Of a stretch of DNA of 64,000 nt, positions 22,207-31,591 are shown piece after piece. The translations under genes and the position numbers were made by a program. How positions within the stretch are numbered: the first letter of the stretch is position 1; every line of letters starts with the position of its first letter. The DNA is taken from positions 248,001-312,000 of the forward strand of contig NZ_JAEDAK010000001.1 in NCBI RefSeq assembly GCF_016093275.1, read 5' to 3'. Below the pieces are notes generated by a model. It was not told where the DNA came from, did no database searches, and saw only the letters and a list, made by a program, of their open reading frames with translations. This DNA comes from Inhella proteolytica (GTDB lineage Bacteria > Pseudomonadota > Gammaproteobacteria > Burkholderiales > Burkholderiaceae_C).

Positions 22207-23196
22207 TTATTTGAGCAGGTGCTCGATGGCGGCCTTCTCTTCCAGCAGCTCGTTCAGGGTCTTGGTCATGCACTCGCGGCTGAAGGCATCGACTTCAAGG
22301 CCCTTGACGACCTGGTACTCGCCGTTGGCGCAGGTGACGGGGAAGCCGTACATCACGCCTTCGGGGATCTCGTAGTCGCCGGCCGAGGGGATGCCCATGG
22401 TGACCCATTCGCCATTCGTGCCCAGCGCCCAATCGCGCATGTGGTCGATGGCGGCATTGGCGGCCGAGGCGGCGCTGGAGAGGCCGCGCGCGGCAATGAT
22501 GGCCGCGCCGCGCTTGCCGACGGTGGGCAGGAACACGTCCTTGTTCCAGACCTGGTCGTTGATCAGGTCCTTGACCGCAGCGCCGTCAATGGTGGCGAAG
22601 CGGTAGTCCGCGTACATGGTGGGCGAGTGGTTGCCCCACACGGTGAGCTTCTTGATCGAGCCCACGGCCTTGCCGGTCTTGGCGGCGATCTGGCTGGCGG
22701 CGCGGTTGTGATCCAGACGCAGCATGGCGGTGAAGTTCTTGGCCGGCAGGTCCGGAGCCGACTTCATGGCGATGTAGGCATTGGTGTTGGCCGGGTTGCC
22801 CACCACCAGCACCTTGACGTTGCGGCTGGCCACGGCGTTCAGGGCCTTGCCCTGGGCGGTGAAGATCTGGGCATTGGCAGCCAGCAGATCGGCGCGCTCC
22901 ATGCCGGGGCCGCGCGGGCGGGCGCCAACCAGAAGCGCGTAGTCGGTGTCCTTGAAGGCGGTCATCGGGTCGGAATGGGCTTCCATGCCGGCCAGCAGCG
23001 GGAAGGCGCAGTCTTCCAGTTCCATCATCACGCCCTTGAGCGCGTTCTGGGCCTTCTCGTCCGGGATCTCCAGCAACTGCAGGATCACCGGCTGGTCCTT
23101 GCCCAGCATTTCGCCCGAGGCGATACGGAACAGCAGGGCGTAACCAATCTGGCCGGCGGCGCCGGTGACGGCGACGCGAACGGGCTTCTTGCTCAT
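22207..23196 (-). CDS. mdh: malate dehydrogenase
   Basis: NAD-dependent oxidation of malate to oxaloacetate in the TCA cycle. The 329-aa product has the Rossmann motif [21 protein letters not shown], the substrate-binding [14 protein letters not shown] and NPANTNA, the LRLDHNRA segment with catalytic Asp, and the [15 protein letters not shown] His. This is the larger cytosolic-type MDH common in betaproteobacteria. It diverges from the sdh operon across a shared 197-bp region. Confidence 0.97.
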   Translation of the reverse strand: MSKKPVRVAVTGAAGQIGYALLFRIASGEMLGKDQPVILQLLEIPDEKAQNALKGVMMELEDCAFPLLAGMEAHSDPMTAFKDTDYALLVGARPRGPGMERADLLAANAQIFTAQGKALNAVASRNVKVLVVGNPANTNAYIAMKSAPDLPAKNFTAMLRLDHNRAASQIAAKTGKAVGSIKKLTVWGNHSPTMYADYRFATIDGAAVKDLINDQVWNKDVFLPTVGKRGAAIIAARGLSSAASAANAAIDHMRDWALGTNGEWVTMGIPSAGDYEIPEGVMYGFPVTCANGEYQVVKGLEVDAFSRECMTKTLNELLEEKAAIEHLLK

Positions 23197-23333
23197 GGGG
23201 AGGCTCCGAAGGGAGAGTTGAGAAAACGGGATGGAAATGGCGCGGGAGTTTAGGGCAGGGTTCCCCCGGATTTCTGCGAGTGTTTCTGTCGCACATCAAG
23301 AGCCCACGTCAGGGTGGCGCCAGGGAGGGTGCC

Positions 23334-23339
23334 TAGAAT
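23334..23339 (+). promoter_or_regulatory. candidate -10 element for sdhCDAB
   Basis: GCCTAGAATCGCCGGCC: TAGAAT resembles a sigma-70 -10 box, 54 bp upstream of the sdhC ATG. No TTGACA-like -35 at standard distance. The same TAGAATC appears before purL. Confidence 0.4.
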
Positions 23340-23393
23340 CGCCGGCCGTTGTTTACAGCCGATTACGTCAACCCGACGCACCAAGGCGAATCA

Positions 23394-23819
23394 ATGAACA
23401 CCAAAACACGCCCTCAATACACCAACCTCAATGTCTTCACGGACTTGACCAGCTACCGGCTGCCGCCGGCCGGCTTTGTCTCGATCCTGCATCGCATCAG
23501 TGGCTTGCTGCTCTTCATCCTGCTGCCCCTGCTGGTCTGGTTCTTCGACAAGAGCCTCACCAGCGAGATCAGCTACGAGGAGTTCACGAACGCCTTCGTG
23601 GCGGGAATCGGCGCGGTGCCGGGCTGGTTCATCAAGCTGGTCTGCCTGGGGCTGATCTGGGGCTATCTGCACCACTTCTGCGCCGGCCTGCGCCATCTGT
23701 GGATGGATGCGACGCATAGCGTCAGCAAGGAGCAGGGTCGCTCCAGCGCCTTGCTGGTGCTGGGCCTGAGCCTGCTGCTGACGGCGGCGCTGGGTGCCAA
23801 GCTGTTTGGCCTGTACTGA
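23394..23819 (+). CDS. sdhC: succinate dehydrogenase cytochrome b556 subunit
   Basis: Membrane anchor of complex II that binds heme b and quinone. Start is ATG 23394 (MNTKTRPQYTNLNVF) with AAGG upstream, giving 141 aa. It has three helices, the conserved LPPAGFVSILHRISGLLLF with the quinone-site Ser/Arg, and the heme-ligand region WGYLHHFCAGLRHLWMD. First gene of sdhCDAB-sdhE-gltA. Confidence 0.95.
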   Translation: MNTKTRPQYTNLNVFTDLTSYRLPPAGFVSILHRISGLLLFILLPLLVWFFDKSLTSEISYEEFTNAFVAGIGAVPGWFIKLVCLGLIWGYLHHFCAGLRHLWMDATHSVSKEQGRSSALLVLGLSLLLTAALGAKLFGLY

Positions 23820-23828
23820 GGAGTTCCC

Positions 23829-24188
23829 ATGTCTACCTATGGCAACAAGCGCCTGGTCACGGGCGCCCGTTACGGTCTGCGCGACTGGCTCGCGCAGCGC
23901 ATCACCGGCGCGCTGATGGCGTTGTTCACGGTCGTGGTGCTGGTGCAGATGCTGCTGCCCGGCGCCATCGGCTACGACCGCTGGGCCGGCATCTTTGCCG
24001 CCCAATGGATGAAGGTGCTGACCTTCACGGTGATTCTTTCGCTGGCCTACCACGCGTGGGTCGGTGTGCGTGACATCTGGATGGACTATGTGAAGCCGGT
24101 CGGCATCCGCCTGACGCTGCATGTGTTCACCCTGGTCTGGCTGGTGGGCTGCACCGGCTGGGCGCTTCAAGTGCTCTGGAGGCTGTAA
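23829..24188 (+). CDS. sdhD: succinate dehydrogenase membrane anchor subunit
   Basis: Second membrane anchor (119 aa) with three helices: RITGALMALFTVVVLVQML, WMKVLTFTVILSLAYHAWVG and LTLHVFTLVWLVGCTGWAL. The YHAWVGVRDIWMDYVKP segment supplies the other heme ligand and quinone-site Tyr/Asp. 9 bp after sdhC and 3 bp before sdhA. Confidence 0.95.
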   Translation: MSTYGNKRLVTGARYGLRDWLAQRITGALMALFTVVVLVQMLLPGAIGYDRWAGIFAAQWMKVLTFTVILSLAYHAWVGVRDIWMDYVKPVGIRLTLHVFTLVWLVGCTGWALQVLWRL

Positions 24189-24191
24189 GCG

Positions 24192-25964
24192 ATGCAAACC
24201 CAAAACCTGGCTCGTCGGAAGTTCGACGTCGTGATCGTCGGCGCCGGCGGCTCCGGCATGCGCGCCTCGCTGCAGCTGGCGCTGGCTGGCCTGAACGTGG
24301 CCGTGCTCTCCAAGGTCTTCCCGACCCGCTCCCACACCGTGGCCGCCCAGGGCGGCATCGGCGCCTCGCTGGGCAATATGAGCGAGGACAACTGGCATTA
24401 CCACTTCTTCGATACCGTCAAGGGCTCGGATTGGCTGGGTGACCAGGACGCCATCGAGTTCATGTGCCGCGAGGCGCCGAAGGTCGTGTACGAGCTCGAG
24501 CACTTCGGCATGCCTTTCGACCGCAACCCGGACGGCACGATCTACCAGCGTCCCTTCGGTGGCCACACCGCGAACTACGGCGAGAAGCCGGTGCAGCGTG
24601 CCTGCGCGGCCGCCGACCGCACCGGCCACGCGCTGTTGCACACCCTGTACCAGCAGAACGTCAAGGCGCGCACGCAGTTCTTTGTCGAATGGATGGCGCT
24701 GGACCTGATCCGCGACGCCGACGGCGATTGCGTGGGCGTGACCGCACTCGAGATGGAGACCGGCGAGGTCTACATCCTGGAAGCCAAGACCGTGCTGATG
24801 GCCACCGGCGGCGCCGGTCGCATCTACCAGGCCTCGACCAACGCATTCATCAACACCGGTGACGGCCTGGGCATGGCGGCGCGCGCCGGCATTCCGCTGG
24901 AAGACATGGAGTTCTGGCAGTTCCACCCGACCGGCGTGGCCGGCGCGGGCGTCCTGCTGACCGAGGGCTGCCGTGGCGAGGGCGCGATCCTGCGCAACTC
25001 CAATGGCGAGCGCTTCATGGAGCGCTATGCGCCGACGCTGAAGGACCTGGCGCCGCGCGACTTCGTTTCGCGCTCGATGGACCAGGAGATCAAGGAAGGT
25101 CGCGGCTGCGGTCCGAACAAGGACTACGTGCTGCTGGACATGACCCACCTGGGCAAGGAGACCATCCTCAAGCGCCTGCCTTCGGTGTTCGAGATCGGCC
25201 ACAACTTCGCCAACGTCGACATCACCAAGGAACCGATCCCGGTGGTGCCGACCATCCACTACCAGATGGGTGGCATCCCCACCAACATCCACGGTCAGGT
25301 GGTGGTGCCGAAGAACGGCAACCCCAACGAGGTCATCAATGGCCTGTACGCGGTGGGCGAGTGCTCCTGCGTCAGCGTGCACGGCGCCAACCGCCTGGGC
25401 ACGAACTCGCTGCTCGACCTGGTGGTGTTCGGCCGCGCGGCCGGCAAGCACATCGTCGACTACAACCTGAAGAACCGCGAGCACAAGCCCCTGCCCAAGG
25501 ATGCGGCCGACCGCACCCTGGCGCGTCTGGCGCGCCTGGACTCCGCCACCGGTGGCGAGTACGCGCAGGATGTCGCCAACGATCTGCGCGCCTCGATGCA
25601 GAAGCACGCCGGCGTGTTCCGTACCCAGGCCATGCTGGACGAAGGCGTCAAGCAGATCGCTCAGATCCGTGAACGCGTGAAGTCGATCGGCCTGAAGGAC
25701 AAGAGCAAGGTCTTCAACACCGCCCGTGTCGAGGCCCTGGAAGTCGAGAACCTGATCGAGGCGGCCCAGGCCACCATCGTCTCGGCCGCGGCCCGCCCGG
25801 AAAGCCGTGGCGCCCACGCGCACAACGACTACCCGAATCGCGACGACGCCAACTGGATGAAGCACTCGCTCTGGTACAGCGAGGGCTCGCGTCTGGACTA
25901 CAAGCCGGTCAAGCTGCAGCCGCTGACCGTCGAGAGCGTTCCCCCGAAGGTTCGCACCTTCTAA
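24192..25964 (+). CDS. sdhA: succinate dehydrogenase flavoprotein subunit
   Basis: Catalytic FAD subunit oxidising succinate to fumarate. The 590-aa product has the dinucleotide motif FDVVIVGAGGSGMRASLQLA, the covalent-flavin His in FPTRSHTVAAQGGIGASLG, the substrate-site LLTEGCRGEGAIL and HLGKETI, the NIHGQVV and GECSCVSVHGANRLGTNSLL motifs, and the C-terminal RDDANWMKHSLWY. Normal length and no anomalies. Confidence 0.98.
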   Translation: MQTQNLARRKFDVVIVGAGGSGMRASLQLALAGLNVAVLSKVFPTRSHTVAAQGGIGASLGNMSEDNWHYHFFDTVKGSDWLGDQDAIEFMCREAPKVVYELEHFGMPFDRNPDGTIYQRPFGGHTANYGEKPVQRACAAADRTGHALLHTLYQQNVKARTQFFVEWMALDLIRDADGDCVGVTALEMETGEVYILEAKTVLMATGGAGRIYQASTNAFINTGDGLGMAARAGIPLEDMEFWQFHPTGVAGAGVLLTEGCRGEGAILRNSNGERFMERYAPTLKDLAPRDFVSRSMDQEIKEGRGCGPNKDYVLLDMTHLGKETILKRLPSVFEIGHNFANVDITKEPIPVVPTIHYQMGGIPTNIHGQVVVPKNGNPNEVINGLYAVGECSCVSVHGANRLGTNSLLDLVVFGRAAGKHIVDYNLKNREHKPLPKDAADRTLARLARLDSATGGEYAQDVANDLRASMQKHAGVFRTQAMLDEGVKQIAQIRERVKSIGLKDKSKVFNTARVEALEVENLIEAAQATIVSAAARPESRGAHAHNDYPNRDDANWMKHSLWYSEGSRLDYKPVKLQPLTVESVPPKVRTF

Positions 25965-25979
25965 GGCCGAAAGAAGAAC

Positions 25980-26687
25980 ATGAGCGACAAGCGCATCTTC
26001 AACATCTACCGCTACGACCCGGACCAGGACGCCAAGCCGCGCATGCAGACCATCGAGATCGAGCTCGATGGCAGCGAGCGCATGCTGCTGGACGCCCTGG
26101 TGAAGCTCAAGTCGGTCGATCCGACGCTCTCGTTCCGCCGCAGCTGCCGCGAAGGCGTGTGCGGTTCGGACGCGATGAACATCAATGGCAAGAACGGCCT
26201 GGCCTGCCTGACGAACATGCGTCAGCTGCCCAAGACGATCACGCTCAAGCCCCTGCCCGGCCTGCCGGTGGTGCGCGACCTGATCGTCGACATGACGCAG
26301 TTCTTCAAGCAGTACCACTCGATCAAACCTTATCTCGTCAACGACACGCCGCCGCCTGACAAGGAGCGTCTGCAGTCGCCGCAGGAGCGCGAGGAGCTCG
26401 ACGGCCTGTACGAGTGCATCTTGTGCGCCAGCTGCTCCACCAGCTGCCCGAGCTTCTGGTGGAATCCGGACAAGTTCGTCGGCCCGGCCGGCCTGCTGCA
26501 GGCCTACCGCTTCATTGCCGACAGCCGCGACCAGGACACCGCTGCGCGTCTGGACAATCTCGAAGACCCGTACCGTCTGTTCCGCTGCCACAGCATCATG
26601 AACTGCGTCGATGTCTGCCCCAAGGGTCTCAATCCCACGAAGGCAATCGGCAAGATCAAAGAACTGATGGTCCGCCGCGCGGTGTAA
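25980..26687 (+). CDS. sdhB: succinate dehydrogenase iron-sulfur subunit
   Basis: Electron-transfer subunit with three iron-sulfur clusters, 235 aa. [2Fe-2S]: Cys56-REGV-Cys61-GS-Asp64 and GLA-Cys76, with Asp as third ligand as in E. coli. [4Fe-4S] and [3Fe-4S]: [18 protein letters not shown] and [19 protein letters not shown]. Directly follows sdhA. Confidence 0.98.
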   Translation: MSDKRIFNIYRYDPDQDAKPRMQTIEIELDGSERMLLDALVKLKSVDPTLSFRRSCREGVCGSDAMNINGKNGLACLTNMRQLPKTITLKPLPGLPVVRDLIVDMTQFFKQYHSIKPYLVNDTPPPDKERLQSPQEREELDGLYECILCASCSTSCPSFWWNPDKFVGPAGLLQAYRFIADSRDQDTAARLDNLEDPYRLFRCHSIMNCVDVCPKGLNPTKAIGKIKELMVRRAV

Positions 26688-26689
26688 AG

Positions 26690-26971
26690 ATGGAACTGCT
26701 CGATGAACGCGCGCTCTCGAAGCTGCACTGGCGCTGCCGCCGCGGCCTGCTGGAGAACGATCTCTTCATCGAGCGCTTCTTCAAGCGTCACGGTTCGGGT
26801 CTGACCGTGGCGCAGGGTGAGGCGCTGAACCAGCTGATGGATCTGAGCGACAACGACCTGCTCGATCTGCTGCTGGCGCGTCGCGAGCCCGAAGGGGAGC
26901 TGGATCAGGCTGAAGTTCATGCCTTGCTGGCATTGCTGCGCCAGCCACCCGAATCGCAGAATCTCTCGTAA
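26690..26971 (+). CDS. sdhE: SdhE, FAD assembly factor for SdhA
   Basis: Small helical protein (93 aa) promoting covalent flavinylation of SdhA. It has the family [18 protein letters not shown] motif (RGxxE) and [18 protein letters not shown]. It starts two bases after the sdhB stop with ATG 26690, inside the sdh operon and before gltA, as in many betaproteobacteria. Confidence 0.95.
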   Translation: MELLDERALSKLHWRCRRGLLENDLFIERFFKRHGSGLTVAQGEALNQLMDLSDNDLLDLLLARREPEGELDQAEVHALLALLRQPPESQNLS

Positions 26972-26988
26972 ACCCCAGGAGCCCCACG

Positions 26989-28302
<1,314 letters not shown>

Positions 28303-28321
28303 TCCCGGCTGAGCCCGTCAC

Positions 28322-28347
28322 AACGCCCCTGCGGGGGCGTTTTTCTT
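28322..28347 (+). terminator. intrinsic terminator after gltA
   Basis: Stem AACGCCCC-tgcg-GGGGCGTT followed by TTTCTTT, 20 bp after the gltA stop. Confidence 0.92.
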
Positions 28348-28375
28348 TGGCGCGCACCACACAATGCGCAGCACC

Positions 28376-29284
28376 ATGCATGCCCACATCCTGATCCTTG
28401 GCAGTGTCAATCGCGACCTGATCGTGCACGCGCCCCGCCTACCCCATCCTGGCGAGACCCTGCGCGGCCAGCGCTTTTCCAGCTGCCTGGGCGGCAAGGG
28501 CGCCAATCAGGCGGTGGCCGCCGCGCGCCTGGGGGCGCGGGTGGCGCTGGCGGCGCGCATCGGCCTGCGCGAGCAGGGCGCCGTGCTGCTGGAGCAGCTG
28601 CGCGCTGAAGGGGTGGATGTGCAGGCGGTGCAGCAGCCGGTGGACGAGACCCCGGGTGTTGCGCTGATCGTGGTGGGCGCCGAGGACGGCGAGAACCAGA
28701 TCGTCACCGTGGCGGGTTCCAACGCGATGGTGGGTGCGGACCTGGTCGAGCACCTGCCGCTGGCCGGCCTGCGCTGGCTGGTGGCCCAGCAGGAGCTGCC
28801 GATCCACGCGCTGCGCCGTGCCTTCAGCCGGGCCCGCGACGCCGGCGTGCGCACGCTGCTGAACGCCGCCCCTTTCCGCGAAGAGGGCCGCGAACTGCTG
28901 CCCTTGTGTGATGTGCTGGTGGTGAACGAGGGCGAGGCGGCGGCTCTGCTGGGGCGCCGCGAAGACCCGGTCGCCGCCGCGGCGGCGCTGCGGGCTCTGG
29001 GCCCTACCGCCGTGCTCATTTCATTGGGGGCCGCCGGCTGTGTCTGGGCTGATGCGCAGCAGACGCTGAGCATGCCGGCGCGCGCCGTCCGGGCCGTTGA
29101 CACCGTCGGCGCCGGCGACACCCTGGTCGGCGCCCTGGTCACTGCCCTCAGCGAGGGCCAGGCCCTGCCCGACGCGCTGCGCTTCGCCCAGGCCGCCGCC
29201 GCCTGGGCGGTGGCCCGCACCGGCGTGCAGGACGCGATGCCGCGGCGTGCCGAGCTGCAGGCCTGGCTGGAGGAGGGCGCATGA
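28376..29284 (+). CDS. rbsK: ribokinase-like PfkB family sugar kinase
   Basis: Phosphorylates ribose or a related sugar or nucleoside with ATP. 302 aa from ATG 28376 (MHAHILILGSVNRDLIV); an ATG four codons upstream is possible. Motifs: PHPGETLRGQRFSSCLGGKGANQAVAAARLG (PfkB signature 1, two glycines before KGAN), NAAPFREEG, VLVVNEGEAAALLG, and VDTVGAGDTLVGALV with the catalytic Asp. It ends as ATGA overlapping the nucleoside hydrolase start, so ribose released by that enzyme is a plausible substrate. Confidence 0.87.
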   Translation: MHAHILILGSVNRDLIVHAPRLPHPGETLRGQRFSSCLGGKGANQAVAAARLGARVALAARIGLREQGAVLLEQLRAEGVDVQAVQQPVDETPGVALIVVGAEDGENQIVTVAGSNAMVGADLVEHLPLAGLRWLVAQQELPIHALRRAFSRARDAGVRTLLNAAPFREEGRELLPLCDVLVVNEGEAAALLGRREDPVAAAAALRALGPTAVLISLGAAGCVWADAQQTLSMPARAVRAVDTVGAGDTLVGALVTALSEGQALPDALRFAQAAAAWAVARTGVQDAMPRRAELQAWLEEGA

Positions 29285-30234
29285 AGGTCTGGCTGGACAC
29301 CGACCCCGGCGTGGACGACGCGCTGGCCCTGGGCCTGATCCTGGCGCGCCCCGAGTTCGAGCTGGTGGGGCTGTCCACGGTGTTCGGCAATGCCAGCGTG
29401 CAGCAGACCACCCGCAATGCGCTGCGCCTGCTCAGCCTGTTCGCCCGCCACGACATTCCGGTGCACGCCGGCGCCGCCCAGCCGCTGCAGGGCCAGGCCC
29501 GCTACGCCGCCGCGGTGCATGGAGACGATGGCATGAGCGGCCTGGCCGAACGCCTGCCGCCGGCGCGCGCGCTGGCGCAGGCCCAGCACGCGGCCGAGGC
29601 CCTGCTGGCGGCCAGCCGGGCGCATGCGGATCTGCACCTGCTGGCCGTGGGCCCCCTGAGCAATGTGGCGCTGGCCCTGCGCCAGGACCCGGCGCTGGCG
29701 GGCCGGGTGGCCAGCCTCACGGTGATGGGTGCGGCCTTCGGTTGTCATGGCTACACCGGCAACGTCACGCCCTGCGCCGAGGCCAACATCCACAACGATG
29801 CGCGCGCCGCCGCGGAGGTTCTGGCGGCGCCCTGGCGCGCTCTGCGCGTCATCGGCCTCGATGCGACCCAGCGCGTGCGCATTGCCCTGCCGGAACTCGA
29901 ACCCCTGCGCCAGGCCGGGGCGGCGGCCGAGCTGCTGTGGCAGGCGGCGCAGCCCTACGCCGGCTACTACCAGACCCGCGACGGCCTGGCCGCCCTGGTG
30001 GCGCATGACGCAATTGCCGTGGCGGCCCTGTTGATACCCGAGGCCTTCAGCTGGCGCCACGGCCCCATGCGGGTGGTGGAGGGCGGTCTCGCCCATGGCC
30101 AGACCGTGCAGGACTGGCAGGGCCTGGCGCGGGGCCAGGCCGAGTGGGACGCACTGCCCGCGCACGCCGCCGCCGTGGATGCCGACGCACAGGCCCTGAC
30201 CGAGCTGTGCCTGCAAGCCTGGGCCCGCCACTGA
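29281..30234 (+). CDS. inosine-uridine preferring nucleoside hydrolase family
   Basis: Hydrolyses nucleosides to base and ribose. The 317-aa product starts with the Ca-site motif KVWLDTDPGVDDALALGLIL and has STVFGNASVQQTTRNALRLL, VHGDDGMSGLA, AVGPLSNVALAL and TGNVTPCAEANIHNDARAA. The last motif departs from the common E-F-N-x-x-x-D-P (here EANIHNDAR), so some specificity drift is possible. The operon with ribokinase and an MTA/SAH deaminase points to nucleoside salvage. Confidence 0.9.
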   Translation: MKVWLDTDPGVDDALALGLILARPEFELVGLSTVFGNASVQQTTRNALRLLSLFARHDIPVHAGAAQPLQGQARYAAAVHGDDGMSGLAERLPPARALAQAQHAAEALLAASRAHADLHLLAVGPLSNVALALRQDPALAGRVASLTVMGAAFGCHGYTGNVTPCAEANIHNDARAAAEVLAAPWRALRVIGLDATQRVRIALPELEPLRQAGAAAELLWQAAQPYAGYYQTRDGLAALVAHDAIAVAALLIPEAFSWRHGPMRVVEGGLAHGQTVQDWQGLARGQAEWDALPAHAAAVDADAQALTELCLQAWARH

Positions 30235-30265
30235 AGACTGACCCATTCCAAGAAGGAGACGAAGG

Positions 30266-31591
30266 ATGAGCAAGAACAAGACCCTGCTGCTGCCCCGCTG
30301 GTTGTTGAGCATGAAGCCTGGCGAAGGCGTGCTGGAAGGCCAGGCGCTGCTGATCGAGGGCGAGCGCATCGCCGCCGTCGGCGCGCGCGAGGCCCTGCTG
30401 GCCGCGCATGCCGATGCGGCCCGGGTGGATCTGCCCGAGCATGTGCTGATGCCTGGCCTGATCAACAGCCACACGCACAGCGCCATGAGCCTGCTGCGCG
30501 GCGTGGCCGATGACCTGGGCCTGATGGACTGGCTGAACCATCACATCTGGCCGCTGGAGAAGCGCTGGGTCAGCCACGCCTGGACGCGCCTGGGCTCGCT
30601 TTTCAGCGCCGCCGAAGCCCTGCGCGGTGGCGTGACCACGCTGAACGACATGTACTTCTTCCCCGAGGCCATGGCGGAGGCGGCGCTGCAGGCCGGCATC
30701 CGCTGCGCCGTCTCCATCAATGTGATCGACTTCCCGACCGGTTACGCCAGTGGCCCGGACGACTACATCGCCAAGGGCTTGGAGGCCTACCAGAAGTTCA
30801 AGGGCGAGAAGCTGCTGCAGTTCACCAGCAGCCCGCACGCGCCCTACACGGTGAGCGACGAGACCTTCGTCAAGCTGCGCGACATGGCCGAGCAGCACGA
30901 CATGCAGATCCACTGCCACATCCATGAGACGGCCGACGAAGTCGACGGGGGACTCAAGCAATTCGGCGTTCGCCCCATGGAGCGCCTGGACCGCCTGGGC
31001 CTGCTGAACGAACGCATGATCGCCGTGCACATGGTCCACCTGAACGACGCCGAGATCGAGCTGTGTGCCCAGCGCGGCGTGCACATCGCCCACAACGCCA
31101 GCTCCAACCTCAAGCTGGCCTCGGGCATCGCGCGCATTGCCGATCTGGACCGTGCCGGTGTGAATGTGGCGCTGGGCACCGACGGTGCGGCCAGCAACAA
31201 CCGCCAGGACATGTTCGAGGAGATCCGCCAGGCTGCGCTGCTGGCCAAGGGTTCGACCGGCCAGCCCACCGTGCTGAACGCCCGCCGCGCCCTGGAGATG
31301 GCCACGCTGGGCGGCGCCAAGGCCCTGGGCCGGGCGCACGATCTGGGCTCACTGGAAGTCGGCAAGCTGGCCGATGTGATCGCGGTGGACCTCTCGGCGC
31401 CCGAATGCCGGCCGGTCTACCACCCCGATGCCCAGTTGGTCTACGTAGCCGCGCGCGAGCACGTCAGCGATGTGTGGGTGCAGGGCGAGCGGGTGCTGCA
31501 GGAGCGCCGGCTCACCCGCTTCGAGCTGGGCGCGGTGATCGCGCAGGTCGAGGACACCGTCGCCCAGATGAAAGCCGGGCAGGGCGCCTGA
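30266..31591 (+). CDS. mtaD: MTA/SAH deaminase-like amidohydrolase (TRZ/ATZ family)
   Basis: Cytoplasmic metal-dependent deaminase of the TRZ/ATZ family, likely acting on 5-methylthioadenosine, S-adenosylhomocysteine or a related purine. The 441-aa product has the metal-binding LINSHTHSAMSLLRG, HIHETADEVDGGLKQFG, VHMVHLNDAEIELCA and ALGTDGAASNNRQDMF motifs, with the later EVGKLADVIAVDL composite sheet. It is 31 bp downstream of the nucleoside hydrolase. The stop abuts the converging lipoprotein gene, forming TGATCA. Confidence 0.88.
   Translation: MSKNKTLLLPRWLLSMKPGEGVLEGQALLIEGERIAAVGAREALLAAHADAARVDLPEHVLMPGLINSHTHSAMSLLRGVADDLGLMDWLNHHIWPLEKRWVSHAWTRLGSLFSAAEALRGGVTTLNDMYFFPEAMAEAALQAGIRCAVSINVIDFPTGYASGPDDYIAKGLEAYQKFKGEKLLQFTSSPHAPYTVSDETFVKLRDMAEQHDMQIHCHIHETADEVDGGLKQFGVRPMERLDRLGLLNERMIAVHMVHLNDAEIELCAQRGVHIAHNASSNLKLASGIARIADLDRAGVNVALGTDGAASNNRQDMFEEIRQAALLAKGSTGQPTVLNARRALEMATLGGAKALGRAHDLGSLEVGKLADVIAVDLSAPECRPVYHPDAQLVYVAAREHVSDVWVQGERVLQERRLTRFELGAVIAQVEDTVAQMKAGQGA

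Noticed and set aside
23391-26591. 1066-codon open frame on the strand opposite sdhCDAB
   Set aside because: It is an antisense shadow of high-GC codon bias. The sdh genes have complete family motifs on the plus strand; the antisense product is low-complexity His/Val/Gln-rich without recognisable domains.
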